In this document: one piece after another, positions 44,424 to 55,620 of the stretch | How the letters are laid out: every line of letters begins with the position of its first letter | Numbering within the stretch: position 1 is the stretch's first letter | DNA from: Armillaria gallica | Taxonomy: Eukaryota > Basidiomycota > Agaricomycetes > Agaricales > Physalacriaceae | NCBI GenBank assembly: GCA_037576215.1 | Contig: JBANDB010000017.1 | Coordinates: 682,001-746,000 of the forward strand | Direction of reading: 5' to 3' | Length of the DNA: 64,000 nucleotides | Notes under the pieces: model-generated | Databases searched by the model: none | What the model was told of the DNA's origin: nothing | Seen by the model: only the letters and a program-made list of their open reading frames with translations | Position numbers and translations under genes: made by a program

Positions 44424-47400
44424 ATGTCTAGTCCTAGGGGACCCGATGAAGCGTCATCCAGCAAATCGAAAGGAAAGGCAGTCGATCCCTCCGAGCACCC
44501 AAACATCTCTCCAGGTATAGGAAACATAGACGAAGCCGACAAGGACAAGGAAGATGCGGAGCCAATCAATGAGGAGAATGCAGTCAAACCTCCTCATCCC
44601 GCAGCATCCTCCTCATCCAGCAAACCGAAAGGGAAGGCGGTCGATCCCGCCGAGCACCCGAACATCTGTGACAGTGGAGGAGACGTAGATAAAGACGGCA
44701 AGGACGAGGACAAGGTAGAGACAGAGCTAGTCGACAAGGAGATGATGCACAATGCGGTCCAGCCTGTGAATCCTGCAATGTCCTCCAAGGCGAAGAAGGT
44801 TTTCGGGATGCTCAGAGCGCAGCCTAACACAATGAGAGGTATCATACCATCTTTACATTCAAAGCTGAGATCTAACGGAATTTGTTAGGCAACGACCCAT
44901 CCAACTACGAAGACAGATTCCCCGAAGATCCTATCTATGAAGAGACAGCGCCAAACGCCAGAGTTTGGAGGACGCACCAGGCAGAGAGTGAAATCCATGA
45001 TGCAAACATGGTTGAAGAAATTCGAGATAATGTTGATGTTCTCCTGGTTTTTGTGAGCAGAACATCTATTCGCCCCGCTGTTTCTAATGGTAGCAACATA
45101 GGCTGGTCTTTTCTCCGCAGTCGTTACGACTTTTGTTGTCCAGACGTCCCAGAGCCTGCAAGCTGATTATGTTCAAGTCTCGGCGTCTCTCCTTTTCGAA
45201 TTGGTTCTTGTTCAACGTGCGATCGCCAATGGCTCTCCTGTCGAAACGATACCCGTCTCCTCACTCAACCCTCAGACCATATTTGTGCCCTCCGCTACAG
45301 ATGTCTGGGTGAACGGATTGTGGTTCACCAGCCTGTTTCTCAGCCTGACAACAGCATTGGTAGCTGTTCTTGTGAAACAATGGTTGCATCACTACATTGT
45401 CCTCCCCTCTGGAACTCCGCGCGAGCGGTGCTTTGTTCGACAGTATCGATTCTTGGGGTTCCAAAAGTGGCGGGTCGAGGTCATCGTTGGCGTGCTACCT
45501 GTTCTCATGCATCTGGCTTTAGCATTATTCTTCATTGGGTTGTCGCTCTTCCTTCATCCCCTTCGAGCTGCCCTATCATGGGTTGTTTGTACAGGAACCA
45601 TACTGCTGATTGTGGCATATACGGTCATGACGATTCTGCCTATGTATTTCCCGCAATGCCCATACCGCACCCCACTCTGCGATCTTGCATACCCTCCCTA
45701 CATTTACGTCACATCCTTAGTTCAGAAACAGTACCATCGACTCTGTCAGCTCTTGCAACAATGCCCATACCACATACCACTGTGCGATCTTACATACCCT
45801 CCCTACATCTATGTCATGTCCTTGGTTCAGAAACACTATGTTCGACTCCTTCAGTTCCTGCAGTCAATAGCTGGCAGAGTCACCAGAACCGACGATTCTG
45901 GGAACGATTCTGAACATGATTCTGAAAGTGATTCTGGACGCAATCACATCACGGCTAAGCCAAACTCCTTGAAGCAGCTTGAGCTTGATGCAGTGGAGAA
46001 GGCATCACTTCGATTATCAGTCGAAGCATTGCATTGGCTGTTTTCTGCCTCGTCGAACCCCGCAGTTCAGAGTATTGTCGTTGAATCCATAGGCGGGCTA
46101 CCTATGGAAGCGTGGGTAGAAGTGGAAGGTGCTTTTCATGACAGTCCATCCATTGTTAATAATGTTCAAGGGAATCTACTGTCATCGCTGACTGAATTGC
46201 GTACCGTTGACTGGCGGCGTCAGCCTCTACCAGGTGTATCATTGGGAATGGAGCGCAAGTTTGAACGTCTACTTCGCTCTAGCATGTTCATTTCTACGTT
46301 GAAGAAAATCTGGTTTCTCATTGACATTCCAGACCAACTGGGCGGAAATGAGTTTGGTGCTACTCTCGTAACCCAGATTCCAAAGTTGTGCTTCTTTCCT
46401 GAGGACTTGAAATTGTGCAAGCCTAATGTGTTTCTCCACAATATTCTGTCCCTCAAGACGCCAGCAAAGTTTCCTCCCATCGTTTGGGCAAACCTTATCC
46501 AGTCGGCTACCGACTCCTGGGTCCCCAACCTCTTTAACATTGATGACCAATTCCCAATACTCCTTTACTTAGCCATGACTAGGAGTATTATTGTTCGCAC
46601 AGACGTCCCAAAGCAGCAGCTCTTTGCTTCACCGCTTGTTGTAGACTTTGAACAAGCGGTTGAGTATTTTCCTGAGGTGGTGCTCAAGTATATGATGTGT
46701 TGGTTGTCGCGGTTCGATCTGCTTCCTGGCGAGCGCCTCGAGTGTCGGGTGTTGGCAGCTTTTATCCACCTCATGATCCATAGGCTTTCACTATTAGATG
46801 CAGACACGGTCACGTCTGAGACCCTTGAATTCGAGTTGCTACATGCAGTGCTCACTTATACTGACCTGAGGGATCCCAAGTTCCATTGGAAGATACTCGA
46901 ATCGGTCATCGTGGATACACCCATTTTCAGCCAGGACGCACCCGATTCAAAGTACGATGAGTGCTCCAGACTGGTCCTGGACTACTACAGCGACTTTGTG
47001 AAGGAGAGGAATCTCGCTTCACATATACATGCTCCTTCACCTGCCCTTCAGCTGCTCGTCCCTTTCATTACCGACCAATGGTCCACACTCCACACCTCTA
47101 CCAGGATTAGAGCCGCATTTGACTTCCTAGTGTCTTGTCTTCGATGCTGCTGTAGGCCTGCATATGACGTGTTTCATCAACAACATTGTCTGAAGTTCCT
47201 CGCGATGCAACCGGTCTCTTCATGGTCCGCATCGCTCTTCAGGGCTTATGTCATTGGCATCACCGTTGCAGTACACCCATCTCACGATGATCCCGAGGAG
47301 AATCAGACGATCGCGCAAGCGATTGACTGTCTTCACGAGCCTGAAAATCTCTTTCTTGTGTGTTCTACCCTGGCAATGTACACTCAGGGCCTGGTGCATC

Positions 47401-47859
47401 AAGTTACAGGAAACCCCGATATTATGACAGCTCTTGCTCAAATTCGGCCGTTTGATTCTGCGTGGGGTAATTGTCGTCAGAGACTTCGGGAGGTGACCGA
47501 GGATGAAAACTTTTTTGCTGGATTAGAGGGAGAAGAACTAAAAGTCGAGGAAGAAACAGAAAGCGAAGAAGAAACAGACAGCGAAGAAGAACCAGGAATC
47601 GAAGAAAGGAGGTGTAATATGCGCAAAGCCATCAAGACGCTGGACATATTCTTCTCAGATATACCTCCTCAGGCCACAGTGAGTTTAGAATTGGTACAGT
47701 TGCTTCCTACCTTACTTTCTCTCGATGTTGCTGATGAGTATTTAGCCAGGGCCGCCGCCGCCGCAACCTCAGTCTCGGTTAGCTCGCGTAGGTCGCCTGT
47801 TGCCTTGGCGTCGACCGCGACAACGGGATGAGGAACACCAATTGACGGAAGGTGTCTAG
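44424..47859 (+). CDS. DUF6535 domain membrane protein C
   Basis: Exons 44424-44838, 44889-45052, 45102-47693 and 47746-47859, about 1094 aa. The start is chosen by alignment with the other copies; an in-frame ATG 54 bases upstream exists. Two acidic N-terminal modules, four membrane segments and the 35-residue tandem repeat are present. The soluble part differs from A and B in patches (FFPEDLKLCK; DADTVTSETLEFELLHAVLT; TQGLVHQVTGNPDIM). It has an acidic insert EEETESEEETDSEEE before ERRCNMRKA. In place of the TAG of A, B and D it has CAG (47,697), so an unspliced reading would run on to TGA 47,831 in a Ala/Ser-rich tail. The spliced reading ends in the same Pro/Arg-rich tail as the others. 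No break was found. Confidence -1.
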
Positions 47860-48149
47860 ACACATTTCACCCACATTCTCACCGAAGTTATATTACTCTC
47901 CTAATGATCTCAGTCTCACGAGTTGGGGATCTGAATCTGTACCTACACGTCCGCTGTGATACTTATTGATGACTACTTAATTCGCTACTGACACCCATAC
48001 CATACATTACACTGTCGTTGTATGCAATAGACATGAATACGACGATTGTTACATTGAGCTGCCCGCACTGAGGAGAAAGTAGTATCGTAGCTTCAACGCA
48101 CCCTCAGTCCCCCATTATACAATACTAAATAATCTGACGCAATGTCTGA

Positions 48150-48665
48150 CTATCAGCGGGTTGATGGGTAGCATTCTAGAAGACGGCTCACTGTGCGGGA
48201 TCGTACTGATAGAGCCGTTAACTATAGATGAATCAACATAAACGGCGGGGTCTCGTAGGATAACCATTGACAGACCAGGAGCCGTCGAGGAAGAACTCTC
48301 GTGTTTATGCTTTGGGATGGTAGTCCATAGAATGCGGTGCAACGGTAGAGACTTAGGCGTTCATGCTGCATCGGCAAAATAACGCATTGCCCAACATAGA
48401 AAAATGAATGATAGGACATACCTGTGACGCACTGGCAAAGATAGGTTAATGACGCTGTTTCTTGGCGCAGCCCCTTCAATTCCTCCTGGATGCGTTGGGC
48501 AGTAGCAATGGCAGCCTTTTCGCTTTCGTAGAATGGTTTTTCTGCTTCGACTGGCTGGCCATAGTACTGGGTAGACAGATTCATGATTTGGCGCGTCGGA
48601 GAACATAGTTCGGTAGTAGTAACAAGTCGTCTCGCCTGGAGGGCGCTAATGAGCATAAAATATCA
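48150..48665 (-). repeat. Repeat R3, copy 3' of gene C (both exons)
   Basis: The minus strand shows the 5' exon (FSDAPNHESVYP, then a 1-2 nt length change, and IQEELKGLRQETASLTYLCQ), a GTATGT donor, an intron ending GATGCAG and the 3' exon with MVILRDPAVYVDSSIVNG. The KELTKKRRKV terminus is not kept. It stands in direct orientation with the R3 copy at 42,280-42,725, so gene C is bracketed by R3. Confidence -1.
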
Positions 48666-48959
48666 AGATTCAAGAGTCCTACGCGAGGAAGTCTCAGACC
48701 GATCAAGCAAGTTGAGCAAAAATCAAAACCATGAAGGGCAGTACCGTAAGAAGAAGGTATGTATCGACGCGAAGCGTGGATGCCAGCAACCACACGTTCT
48801 TTCGCCATGCTTAGTACCGTATGAGCATGTCGTTGGTTCTACAGGGGCGGGGTGAGTATCCTGGCAGACAGTCGGGATCGACAGTCTCATGGCAAGGATA
48901 CTGTGAAAGGCTGAGAGGTGGTGTCATGGTTGGTGAACTCACCAGCTCTTTGGGTACGC

Positions 48960-50100
48960 GCCTGGCTGGATTGGACATCACCACGCTCTGCTGATGAGAT
49001 CGCTGTTTGGTGAGGAAGTTCGATTTTGAGGGCGTGGGTTTAGGCCTGGTGTCGCTGGTCCTGTTGTAGATTCTGGATGAAATACAAGTGACTTTGATTC
49101 TCTCAATAAAGAGTCAAGAACGGATAATAACGTATTATTTTTGCAAGCGTAAATTTGATTGCCTTTGAAAGGAAGCGCCTGAGGAAACAAATCGCTCAGA
49201 GAGGAATTCTCCGATCGACTTTTTCAAATTCAACCCGGCGAGGCTACTAGTTGGGAACTCCTGTTGACACCTATTATCAGCGATTGCGCGATTGTGCATA
49301 TTCAGGAGTCAGAACCACGACGAGAAGAATGATTCCGGGCAGGAATTCAGGAATAAAGACTTCCGGGCGAGCTCGAAGCTTTTACTTGCCAGCAGTGAAA
49401 GCTGCCTGCTCGGACGACCTCGACAAGAGCTTCGCATAAGACTGTCAGGCGGTACTAGCCAGGCAGGTTGATTGATGCCTGACCCATCTGGAAAGGTGAT
49501 AGTACGGGGTCGAAGCGCGTTTCCAGTTTTGAGAGTCTCGCTATAGAGGGCGGTGCCGTCGGAGGACATAGCACTGCGAGAAATAATAAATGGAGTGTAT
49601 TCTCTGAAGAATCAAGGAGTATCCAGATCGGTGCTAGTATATTTTTCGAGCCATCCAACGATTTCATCAAAGAGGTACCCCGAAGTGAACTGGATGAACG
49701 AATGCAAGACCTCAACGATTTTTCACGATAACAAATGAATGGCATATACATCGCTGTAGTAGATTTGAACTCATAGACGTTGCAGCTATGGAGCGTTGAG
49801 TAGGGAAAAAATAGTACTGAATCATATAACGCACCTGCAGATTGCTCAGCCAACACGACCATTATCTCCCGATGCAAAACCCATGTCCCTGTGGCCTCTG
49901 CACTTGTCGTTAGTGGCTTTCTTATGACAATGCTGCTGTGCCGTTGTTGCTTATTCCAGAAATAGATATTCGTGCTTGATATCGAGTAGCCATGAGTAAG
50001 GAAGGTAGTGTCTAAGCTGCGGCGTGCGCGAGTCGACTTTTTGAGAGCGAAAAGGAAAACCAGTGAATGATGTGATGGTGCCGGCCCGCTACCAACCAAA
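48960..50100. promoter_or_regulatory. Orphan DUF6535 upstream module (no gene follows)
   Basis: 49,180-49,480 matches the CAGAGAGGAATTC...CTTTTTCAAATTCA part of the modules, and 49,600-49,860 matches 60,330-60,560 of module D in detail. 50,010-50,090 matches 44,080-44,165. Downstream no DUF6535 exon is found. Minus-strand frames are longest here (49,309-49,569 with FPDGSGINQPAWLVPPDSLM; 49,455-50,099), suggesting that the module derives from a divergent minus-strand gene whose remains are carried with each DUF6535 copy. That gene is not identified. Confidence -1.
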
Positions 50101-50371
50101 ATACTTTCCCACGCCTCCTCTACTCACCCGCCGATGACAACTGTACATGTCTGGCCCAGTTTCACGTCTCCATTCCTGCTCTCCCCCCGAAGTCTGTACC
50201 AACAAAATTACCGGACCCTCTGGATATCAGGAAATTTCTTGACGAGAGAATCGGGGCATATATGTTAGGTGTGATAGCTATATTTTAGCATCGTTTCCAT
50301 TTGTCGTCGCACTCTACCCTGGCGATTTGTGGTGTTTTATTTTGGCGCTCTCGTTCCGCCGCTCCACTTCG

Positions 50372-50380
50372 TATATAAAT
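50372..50380 (+). promoter_or_regulatory. TATA-like element
   Basis: TATATAAAT stands about 20-30 bases before an open exon with a good GTGAGC donor. The spacing fits a core promoter for the gene at 50,388-50,930. Based on motif and position only. Confidence -1.
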
Positions 50381-50387
50381 ACGAGAA

Positions 50388-50930
50388 GTGGTTAGGCTAA
50401 ACCGGGGGAGCTCAATTTATTGTTCGACTACGAGTTCCAAGATAGGTGAGCAACTATCTCCTGGTTATCCCTTTCCATTTCAACCTAACTCTCTCAAGTA
50501 TATCCGTGACCTTGTCGAATTACAACTTTCCCTTCTACACCTCCAGCGAAATGTGGAACTGGCGGAACCGATCCTAAATTACACCCTCCCGATTCCTCCG
50601 CACCGTTGAGCAGGCACAAGCAGCTGGGACATGACCCAAATCTTCTACATACCTGTCAACGGTCTTGAATGCAGCGGAATCCTCAATACATTTCACGGAA
50701 ACGTCATTTCGTGGATTAGTGTCATGCAAGCTGTTACGAATTTGTTAAGAGACGTTAGCCAGGGACTGCATCGCAAGAAACCAATTTCTCCCAGGTTCGA
50801 GCAAGGGTTCGAGGGCTGTGAAGCGCAACCAACCACAGGGCGAGGAGGTAGACATGGCTTGGAGTGTACACGGACATCATGCAACGAGTCTAGGTGCGTT
50901 TCTTCTGGACAAGAGGGCTTCGACTGACAA
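50388..50930 (+). CDS. Unidentified gene or gene remnant
   Basis: From the ATG at 50,388 a continuous frame reads MVRLNRGSSIYCSTTSSKIG and, further on, YIRDLVELQLSLLHLQRNVE, to a stop at 50,607-50,609. A possible intron (GTGAGC 50,444 to CAAG 50,498) lies inside. Further frames (50,631-50,927) contain NVISWISVMQAVTNLLRDV. No consistent full model emerges and the family is unknown. The segment precedes the kinase-like pieces and might be its 5' part, but nothing in the sequence proves that. Confidence -1.
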
Positions 50931-51319
50931 AAATCATTCTAGTCCACAGATACAGCCAGCTAATGAAAGATGCTCCCCACCGCTAACGTTGACAAAGTAC
51001 ATATATCCCTCGTCCTTATTTTGCACCCAATATTTGATAGCCCTGCTTTCACAAACGACGAACATCTTCTGGTCGTGGGACTATTCAAGGACATCCAATC
51101 GTTGAGCGTGAAGGGATGTGGTGGTGGTGTTCCGAATGGCATGAAGATGGGAGGAATAGATATTGAGGGGGAGGTCAAGTAAGCACGAGGTTCTTAAGTG
51201 GATCGACGATGTTTTCAGGTAGTCCCCTTTTTACTTTGCCTTCAACTTGTGATTTAGGGATCTTTTGCAGAGGGGAACTGAAATCCGGGAAGCCGCCGAG
51301 AACGTACAGTAGACGTGTT

Positions 51320-52170
51320 TCAAGGGCGGAGAACCAGATAATCGTTCGGATGTGATATCGACCGGGACGACGAGGAATGATAACGAGATGTCACCTCTAA
51401 GTTCAATGCATTGTCGATCCAGTCCAAGGTGAATTTCTCTTTTTTTTTTCACGTTCAATAATCTAGACTCATTCTTGATGATTCAGGCTAGTGGCGCTAT
51501 TCAAGAATAACCAGTTGACATCGTCGTGTCGGTATAAAGACGATGATGAGCTGACAGCTTTGAAAGAAGCATCAACGTCACCAGGTTGGTCATTCCACTT
51601 CACCCTTTATAATCTATGCTCAGCTTTCTCTAACAGTTCAAAACCAGCAAGATATGCGAAACTTGCTAGATCCGTGCGACCTCCTATTCATCGCTGGTGC
51701 CATCGAATGGGTGTGCCAAACTGAACGACGACGTCTCACCTGTCACTAAGAAAAGAAAATCGAGTGGTTGGTTTGCCGTAACAGATGATCAACAAAGGTA
51801 GGTTCCCTTCTCTTTGATGGGTGGCAGGTCTTGATGAAAGATGTTCGAGATGCACGTTTGATGCAGCTACTTCGTGGATCAGTATAACACGCAGGTACGG
51901 CGAGGATCGCTTACCGACAGCCAAGGAACCGTCGTCTCTATAATTGCCAAGATGTACTTCCAGCGTCACTTTGAGGCTATGGACATGGAGACTCGTGGGT
52001 ACCGGCTTCTTTCTCGTCACCAACTGGACAACCTTGCGCCTGTGCATTACGGTACATTTACAATGCCCGACGAATCGTGGGGAGCTGTGATCTTGAGTGA
52101 CGTGGGCGAAGCATTCCATTGTTATTCGTGGGATGAATCAGGGATGAACGCGGAGGAAGCCAGAGGCGAG
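51320..52170 (+). pseudogene. Protein-kinase-like gene, N-terminal half
   Basis: A piece at 51,320-51,430 (related to 40,150-40,270) is followed by an intron-like stretch. The main part, 51,865-52,140, reads TVVSIIAKMYFQRHFEAMDM, ETRGYRLLS, LAPVHYGTFTMPDESWGAVIL and SDVGEAF. This is the beta-3 lysine region (AKMY), helix C and the hinge of fungal kinase-like domains. After DESGMNAEE the sequence turns into His/Thr/Arg-rich low complexity (52,150-52,600) without kinase features. The catalytic loop lies 2.4 kb downstream at 54,575. Kinase character moderately sure. Confidence -1.
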
Positions 52171-52599
52171 GAACAACACTGGGAGCACGAGGCCGCACCC
52201 GAGCATCGGCGAGGTCATTGCATGACATCTTCCTCACAAACGACAACGACGCACGAGCCGCGCGGACATGCCGAGTGTCCTAAGCATCGCCGAGACTGTC
52301 ACCATCGTGCATCCCCCTCCAATCCACCACGCGGAATACGACGCTGCACACCGCCTCGCTGCCCTGGCCTTGCCTCGTCTCCGTCGTGTCACAGATCTCG
52401 CGGCATCCACCACGCCGCCCACGCCGTCACCATGGTCACCACGTGTTAGTTGTCACAGGGCGGTCATCGCGTAATACTAACATCCCATCCACCACGTCGC
52501 TGTCATCCACCATGACCATCCTCCCGGTGGGATATGACGCTGCTCTCGCCGTCATGCCGCCTCACCTCGCCTTCGTCATGTCACAGCCTTTCCTCGCGT

Positions 52600-52990
52600 G
52601 ACATCTAGCTGGTGAGGTATTGCTCTAATCAAGACGGGCCTGAATCCGGTCAGACAATGAGAAGGGCGAGAGAATTCTGAATTTAGACTACGTAGTTACA
52701 TCTTTATATACTACAGGGCTCTGACTATTTCCTAATCATAATACACTACGAGTCAGAAGACTCAGTAACAAGTCACAGTGAGTTAATACAAAGAAAGGGG
52801 GATGGAGGCGAAGACTTCAAGAAATAACAGAGATAAACCGAAGAGAATAGAACCATACAACACTGGGCACCTCTCCTGACATCATCCCTCTAACACGGCG
52901 GGATCACTGTGTATGCCGTCGCGTCTACCATCACATGACATCATTCCTCTTGCCGACCTCGTAGACGGCGCACGCACGCCTCTTTCTTTT
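52600..52990. other. Spacer, no gene seen
   Basis: AT-richer sequence (TTTATATACTACAGG near 52,705) between the low-complexity end of the kinase piece and the next gene. It is the likely promoter region of the gene at 53,013; no specific site is supported. Confidence -1.
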
Positions 52991-53012
52991 CATCTACCCC
53001 GCCGCCCGTTTC

Positions 53013-54224
53013 ATGGACAACAACGAACTCGATTCCGCCCTCGTCACTGTCAGATCCCTCCTCGTCGAGATCCTCAAGCCCAGCGACAGCCCGAGAACAC
53101 AAAGGCACAAAAAGGCAGTCGCTGCTTCGGTCAAACAGACGGTAGACCTCATCGAGATGGTCGAGGATGGAGAGGACGATGAGGATGAGGATGAGCTCCC
53201 AGGCAAGTACCCCCGTCCTTGCGCATAACGGTGAGCTAACCATTTCCAGAGCACATACAACGCTTCGACGACCTCATGGACAGCTTCACAGACCCGACCC
53301 ACTTCTTCTCTCCCCGAGTCTTTCATCTCACCATGTCAAACCCCATCCAGACAGGTGCTGCAGCAGAAAAAAAGCTCTCCTCCGACTGTTGCACGGTTAC
53401 GCTGGGAAACAAGACTAATGGGCAAGTAGCTCCTTTCATCCAGTTCACGGCTAACCAAGACGACTCTAGGCATCCATTCTCCATGCGCCCCTCGAAGATT
53501 TGCAAGACTGGGACTCGTGGTGTGCATGTGAGCAGTCAAAGGCAAACAACGCCCAGGAAGTCTTTGAAGACCAGCTCTCATTCTTCCCAAAGGTGGGCAT
53601 CCACGCCTCATCGACCGACTCTCTAATGACATTTTCCAGATGGTGCACGCCTTTGGAAGGGAGTTGGACGCCACCTCTTTCCTTCAATACGTCCTCCGAA
53701 TGATCGAAACGATCAAATTCATCAAGCGATGGAACAGCAACGAATGGCGAGATGGACAGTCCCCAAGAGCATGGAAGATTAAGCTTGAAGCACGTCGAAC
53801 AAGCATTCAAGTACTGCTCTTCCGCCAATAACGACCTCTGGCAACGACTCCGTCACTTCCCAAAGCAGATCGCCGCACGTCAACCGTTGAATAAAGCGAT
53901 GAAGAAACACAGCAGCGAACATGCCCGCATGATCACTAGCACTAGTCGCAACACGTTTTACGACCTTTACAAATTGGTACGCCTCCATATATGTGCTTTT
54001 CAAATACTTACCACCCATAGTTTGGTCCAACCGATTCCCTCGACCGCCTGTGGGACCCACAATACCCGACATCAAAGTCCTTCCGTGCCCTCCTCGGCTA
54101 TTTGACCGACAACATGCTACTGTACGACGAAACAGCCTATCCAATCAACGTCACAAGGTTCAGTAGGGGCGCCGATTCACTGTACAGCATTCTATCCATC
54201 TTGACAAGCGACGCGGTTGCATAG
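53013..54224 (+). CDS. Hypothetical protein, five exons, one apparent frameshift
   Basis: Exons 53013-53202, 53250-53425, 53470-53592, 53640-53976 and 54021-54224. The first intron uses a GC donor (GCAAGT, 53,203) and joins ELP to EHIQRFDDLMDSFTD in phase; the others are GT-AG, 44-47 nt. The protein starts MDNNELDSALVTVRSLL, has an acidic run (GEDDEDEDE), then LEDLQDWDSWCACEQSK, VHAFGRELDATSFLQYVLRM, SANNDLWQRLRHFPKQ and DSLDRLWDPQYPTSK, ending SILTSDAVA. Within exon 4, between about 53,745 and 53,790, the frame must change by one base to go from FIKRWNSNEWRDG to KHVEQAFKYCSSANND, so the copy may be a recent pseudogene or contain a sequencing error. Not recognised. It lies between the two halves of the kinase-like gene. 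Confidence -1.
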
Positions 54225-54239
54225 TATGCCTAAGAGTTT

Positions 54240-54545
54240 ATGCACGAGCACGAGCTGCGTGGACAGGATGGGAACAGGTCGTGGGGCCAAGCACCCGAGG
54301 GAGCGTAGTGTACACCCCGCTGAGTCGGCCAACCACCATACATCCATACCTTTCCTGTTCGTCTTTTACTTTTATTATTACCATATAGTGATTACCTGTA
54401 ATGAGCTCAGAAAGAAATCTAGCGACGACATATGATGTGACACTCACTCTGCAGAGTCGGATTCTGCAAACACTACGCGCCGTCTGACAAACTATCACTA
54501 CACGCCATTCCTCCAGTTGTCTCGGACAACATTTTGCTTTTGATT
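54240..54545. repeat. Repeat R2, partial copy 3
   Basis: ATCCATACC...CTTTTACTTTTATTATTACC...GATTACCTGTAATGAGCT...CTGCAGAGTCGGATTCTGCA matches 3,965-4,150 and 24,870-25,140. It stands directly before the second half of the kinase-like gene and so marks the downstream edge of the inserted stretch. Confidence -1.
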
Positions 54546-54775
54546 CTGGCTGCTCGCCGTGAATGTAAGTCGCACTGTTTGGAAGCACACGAATACTCTG
54601 CACTCTATGGGACTTCATCACCACGACCTTCCGCCGAGAAACATTGCGAAAGATCGGAACGGGACCTTGCGTATTCTGGACTTTGAGCGATCTTCACTTG
54701 ACAAGTCGTGTCCTTGCGGCGAACTTGAGGGACTTTGCGAGGTTTAACGAAAACTTACCTGGTTCGGCGGAAGGA
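54546..54775 (+). pseudogene. Protein-kinase-like gene, catalytic-loop half
   Basis: It reads TNTLHSMGLHHHDLPPRNIA, then KDRNGTLRILDFERSS. HHHDLPPRN is the catalytic loop (HxD...N) and LDFE the metal-binding DFG equivalent, as in fungal kinase-like families. It continues CGELEGLCEV and stops at 54,745-54,747; a 1-base shift would give NLRDFARFNE, a more usual end. No ATP-binding half directly upstream, so it cannot be an active kinase alone. The match with the hinge-containing piece ending near 52,140 suggests one interrupted gene. Confidence -1.
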
Positions 54776-55345
54776 GATACGTCGTCTCAACGTTAACGCT
54801 GATCAGAAGGCTATGGAGGGAGATTGAAGGAAAGGGCAGCAATTCTTTGAGATATCAGTATAAATTTGCTCAAGGAGAAGACGTCGTTATATAGTTCGAG
54901 AAGAGAGCTCTGAGAAAGTGGTGACGTCAGCAGCTCGTTTCTTCCCGTTCTCTCGCCATCCTCGACCGGCCGGCGTGACTTTCTCCAACACTTACACGCG
55001 AGACTGCAACCAGTGACCCAACAAAAAATATCGAAAAGAAATTGAGGCAGATCGACTCGAGCATTCTGCTGAAGACACGCTCAGTCGTCTCACGAACAGC
55101 TTGACATCAAACTCAGGTGGCCTGTCGATACTCAGGTACTCGCTGGCCTTCACATATCTACCCAGTATCCTCACCTCAATACACCGGACCAGGATTAAGC
55201 CAAGACGGCGAGTGAGATACGGGCTCTTTTCACGTCAAAGGATTTTTGGTGAGGCATTCACTGTTCAATCAATTCATGCTAAAATACTTTCTCCTCCCCC
55301 AGGCCCTATCTTTCTCCTTGCGATAGCATCATTACGAATAGGTAT
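54776..55345. other. No supported gene; R2-like trace
   Basis: The segment 55,050-55,095 has a weak resemblance to the CTGTTGAGGACACGCTCAATCG part of R2. Otherwise no exon or family signal was found. Confidence -1.
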
Positions 55346-55359
55346 GGTCGGTACTAAGG

Positions 55360-55620
55360 TTTCTGAGGCGATTTTCGGACCGAGTGAAGGCACAGGGACT
55401 TTGGAGAGATGGTGCTTACTTCTGCCTAATAAGAGCTGTTCGTGACGAGCCGCTCCTGTTGTGAGTGCTTTCACGCGCTTTGCTCAGGAATGGCTGTCGC
55501 CTGCCGTACCAAGCTATCGATGAAGACCCCGAGGACGACCATTATGGAAGAGACATGTTCGGCGCCAATGGTACGGGGTGTATGTCTTGTCTTCTAGCAT
55601 GAGAGGTACGTGCTTCGCAG
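55360..55620 (+). repeat. EAIFGPSEGTGTLER segment plus R5, copy 4
   Basis: GCGATTTTCGGACCGAGTGA... encodes EAIFGPSEGTGTLER as in the 178-codon ORF at 15,200. It is followed by R5 to CATGAGAGGTACGTGCTTCG. The junction to the F-box/LRR-like sequence is at about 55,620, so R5 has been fused to it. Confidence -1.

Noticed and set aside
49455..50099. 214-codon minus-strand frame in the orphan module, as an intact gene
   Set aside because: It crosses a likely intron (GTGCGT...CATAG) and changes frame relative to the pieces conserved in module D. Kept only as support for a divergent gene remnant.
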